Source of the DNA: Methanosaeta sp. PtaB.Bin039
GTDB lineage: Archaea > Halobacteriota > Methanosarcinia > Methanotrichales > Methanotrichaceae
Direction of reading: 5' to 3'
Length of the DNA stretch: 38,321 bases
Assembly: GCA_002067795.1 (NCBI GenBank)
Contig: MVQI01000019.1
Location: forward strand, 1-38,321
Made by a program: the position numbers and the translations under genes
The notes under the pieces: model-generated
Told to the model about the DNA's origin: nothing
The model's database searches: none
The model's input: the letters and a program-made list of their open reading frames with translations, nothing else
Shown here: piece after piece, positions 37,842 to 38,321 of the stretch
Numbering within the stretch: the first letter of the stretch is position 1
How the letters are laid out: each line of letters starts with the position of its first letter

Positions 37842-38321
37842 CGGCGATCACTTTTAATATTATATCTACGCCACATCTGGCCTATTAATATATATAATAT
37901 TACTTTCAGCATCTATCAATTCATGTTTATGAGTAATAATTATTATTGTTTTTTGATCATTTAAGTTGTTAAATAATCTTAGAGATTGATTTTCTTGACA
38001 CCTCCTCTAATTGGCAATATTGATGATATTGGCAGCTCCTGGAGTCGTCGCAGCTGAGACCGGCAAATCTCACACTCATGGATAATCGTGCAGTCCTTTG
38101 AGACTGCTCCCAACTGCTGGCGACTGCGACTATATCGGAAAAGCCGAAATACCCATAAGTTCCATGTTTCGAGCTGTTCGTGAGTACCGAAGGTGAATCC
38201 CCGTGCATTATGTCTGCGTCTCAAGCTTGAAGCAAAGCGATAGACGCTGGATACGATCCATGTAAGAGATGCCAGCCAGCGTAAGTCCAGCCAGATCATT
38301 TCGGCGGGCAGCCAGCCTGAT
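37842..38321. other. Right edge: protease promoter and no clear gene
   Basis: 37842-37980 is very AT-rich and holds the protease promoter. Beyond it, the minus strand has a 106-codon frame (37979-38299), and another frame shows protein-like LAARRNDLAGLTLAGISYMD near the window edge. The frames conflict and I cannot assign a family, so this may be the end of a decayed gene that continues outside the window. Confidence 0.35.

Noticed and set aside
37979-38299. 106-codon minus-strand frame at the right edge
   Set aside because: A different frame over the same DNA looks more protein-like near the edge, so neither can be called a gene.

Overview
The window looks like chromosomal DNA of a methanogenic archaeon, most probably a Methanothrix (Methanosaeta) relative. 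The reasons are archaeal TATA-like boxes ahead of many genes, frequent GTG and TTG starts, methanogen-typical families (DUF5788, DUF7557-type small proteins, an F420-dependent quinone reductase-like protein, a two-helix-hairpin DUF4332-type protein), and large secreted beta-rich proteins beside a secreted TPR protein. The genus is an inference; there is no rRNA or marker gene to settle it.

Layout. 1-950: the 3' end of a gene for a PatG-type C-terminal domain, followed by a 43-residue peptide with eight cysteines and a hairpin terminator. 950-3260: secreted TPR protein and a secreted protein of unknown role. 3260-6090: an HD-domain nucleotide hydrolase and a YwgA-like partner (overlapping by 4 bp), flanked on both sides by copies of the same decayed gene. 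6280-15210: an arsenic island of two ArsR repressors with CVC/CAC metal motifs, an ArsP/DUF318-type permease, a CCDCC small protein, a frameshifted AbrB-type protein resembling HgcAB-associated HgcC, thiol-linked arsenate reductase ArsC, a secreted thioredoxin-fold protein, and a tight operon acr3 - HTH/Fe-S regulator - dsrE - dsrF - dsrH, closed by the decayed C-terminal half of arsM. 15490-17590: small HTH and zinc-binding proteins. 17950-23100: a 1716-residue secreted multidomain protein (Cna-B/carboxypeptidase-regulatory repeats, CARDB/DUF11-like, FecR, laminin-G-like, beta-propeller). 23480-30520: scattered single genes (DUF4332, SRPBCC, solute-binding protein, membrane protein, F420-type reductase, methyltransferase). 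30600-31240: a strongly structured intergenic RNA candidate with its own promoter, an IS200/IS605-like terminal hairpin, and a DUF7557 gene whose 3' end is built of three tandem hairpins. 31460-33300: winged-helix protein, DUF5788 protein and a beta-hydroxyacid dehydrogenase. 33520-37840: a 1439-residue secreted subtilisin-like protease.

How the parts may work together. The arsenic island combines sensing (ArsR1, ArsR2, the Fe-S/HTH protein), reduction (ArsC), export (Acr3, permease) and sulfur transfer (DsrEFH). Co-transcription of a sulfur relay and an Fe-S sensor with an arsenite exporter is the most system-like feature. Loss of arsM and the frameshift in the AbrB gene suggest that the methylation branch has been lost while export was kept. 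The other two leads I would follow are the PatG-domain/8-Cys peptide pair at the left edge and the structured RNA at about 30600-30930.
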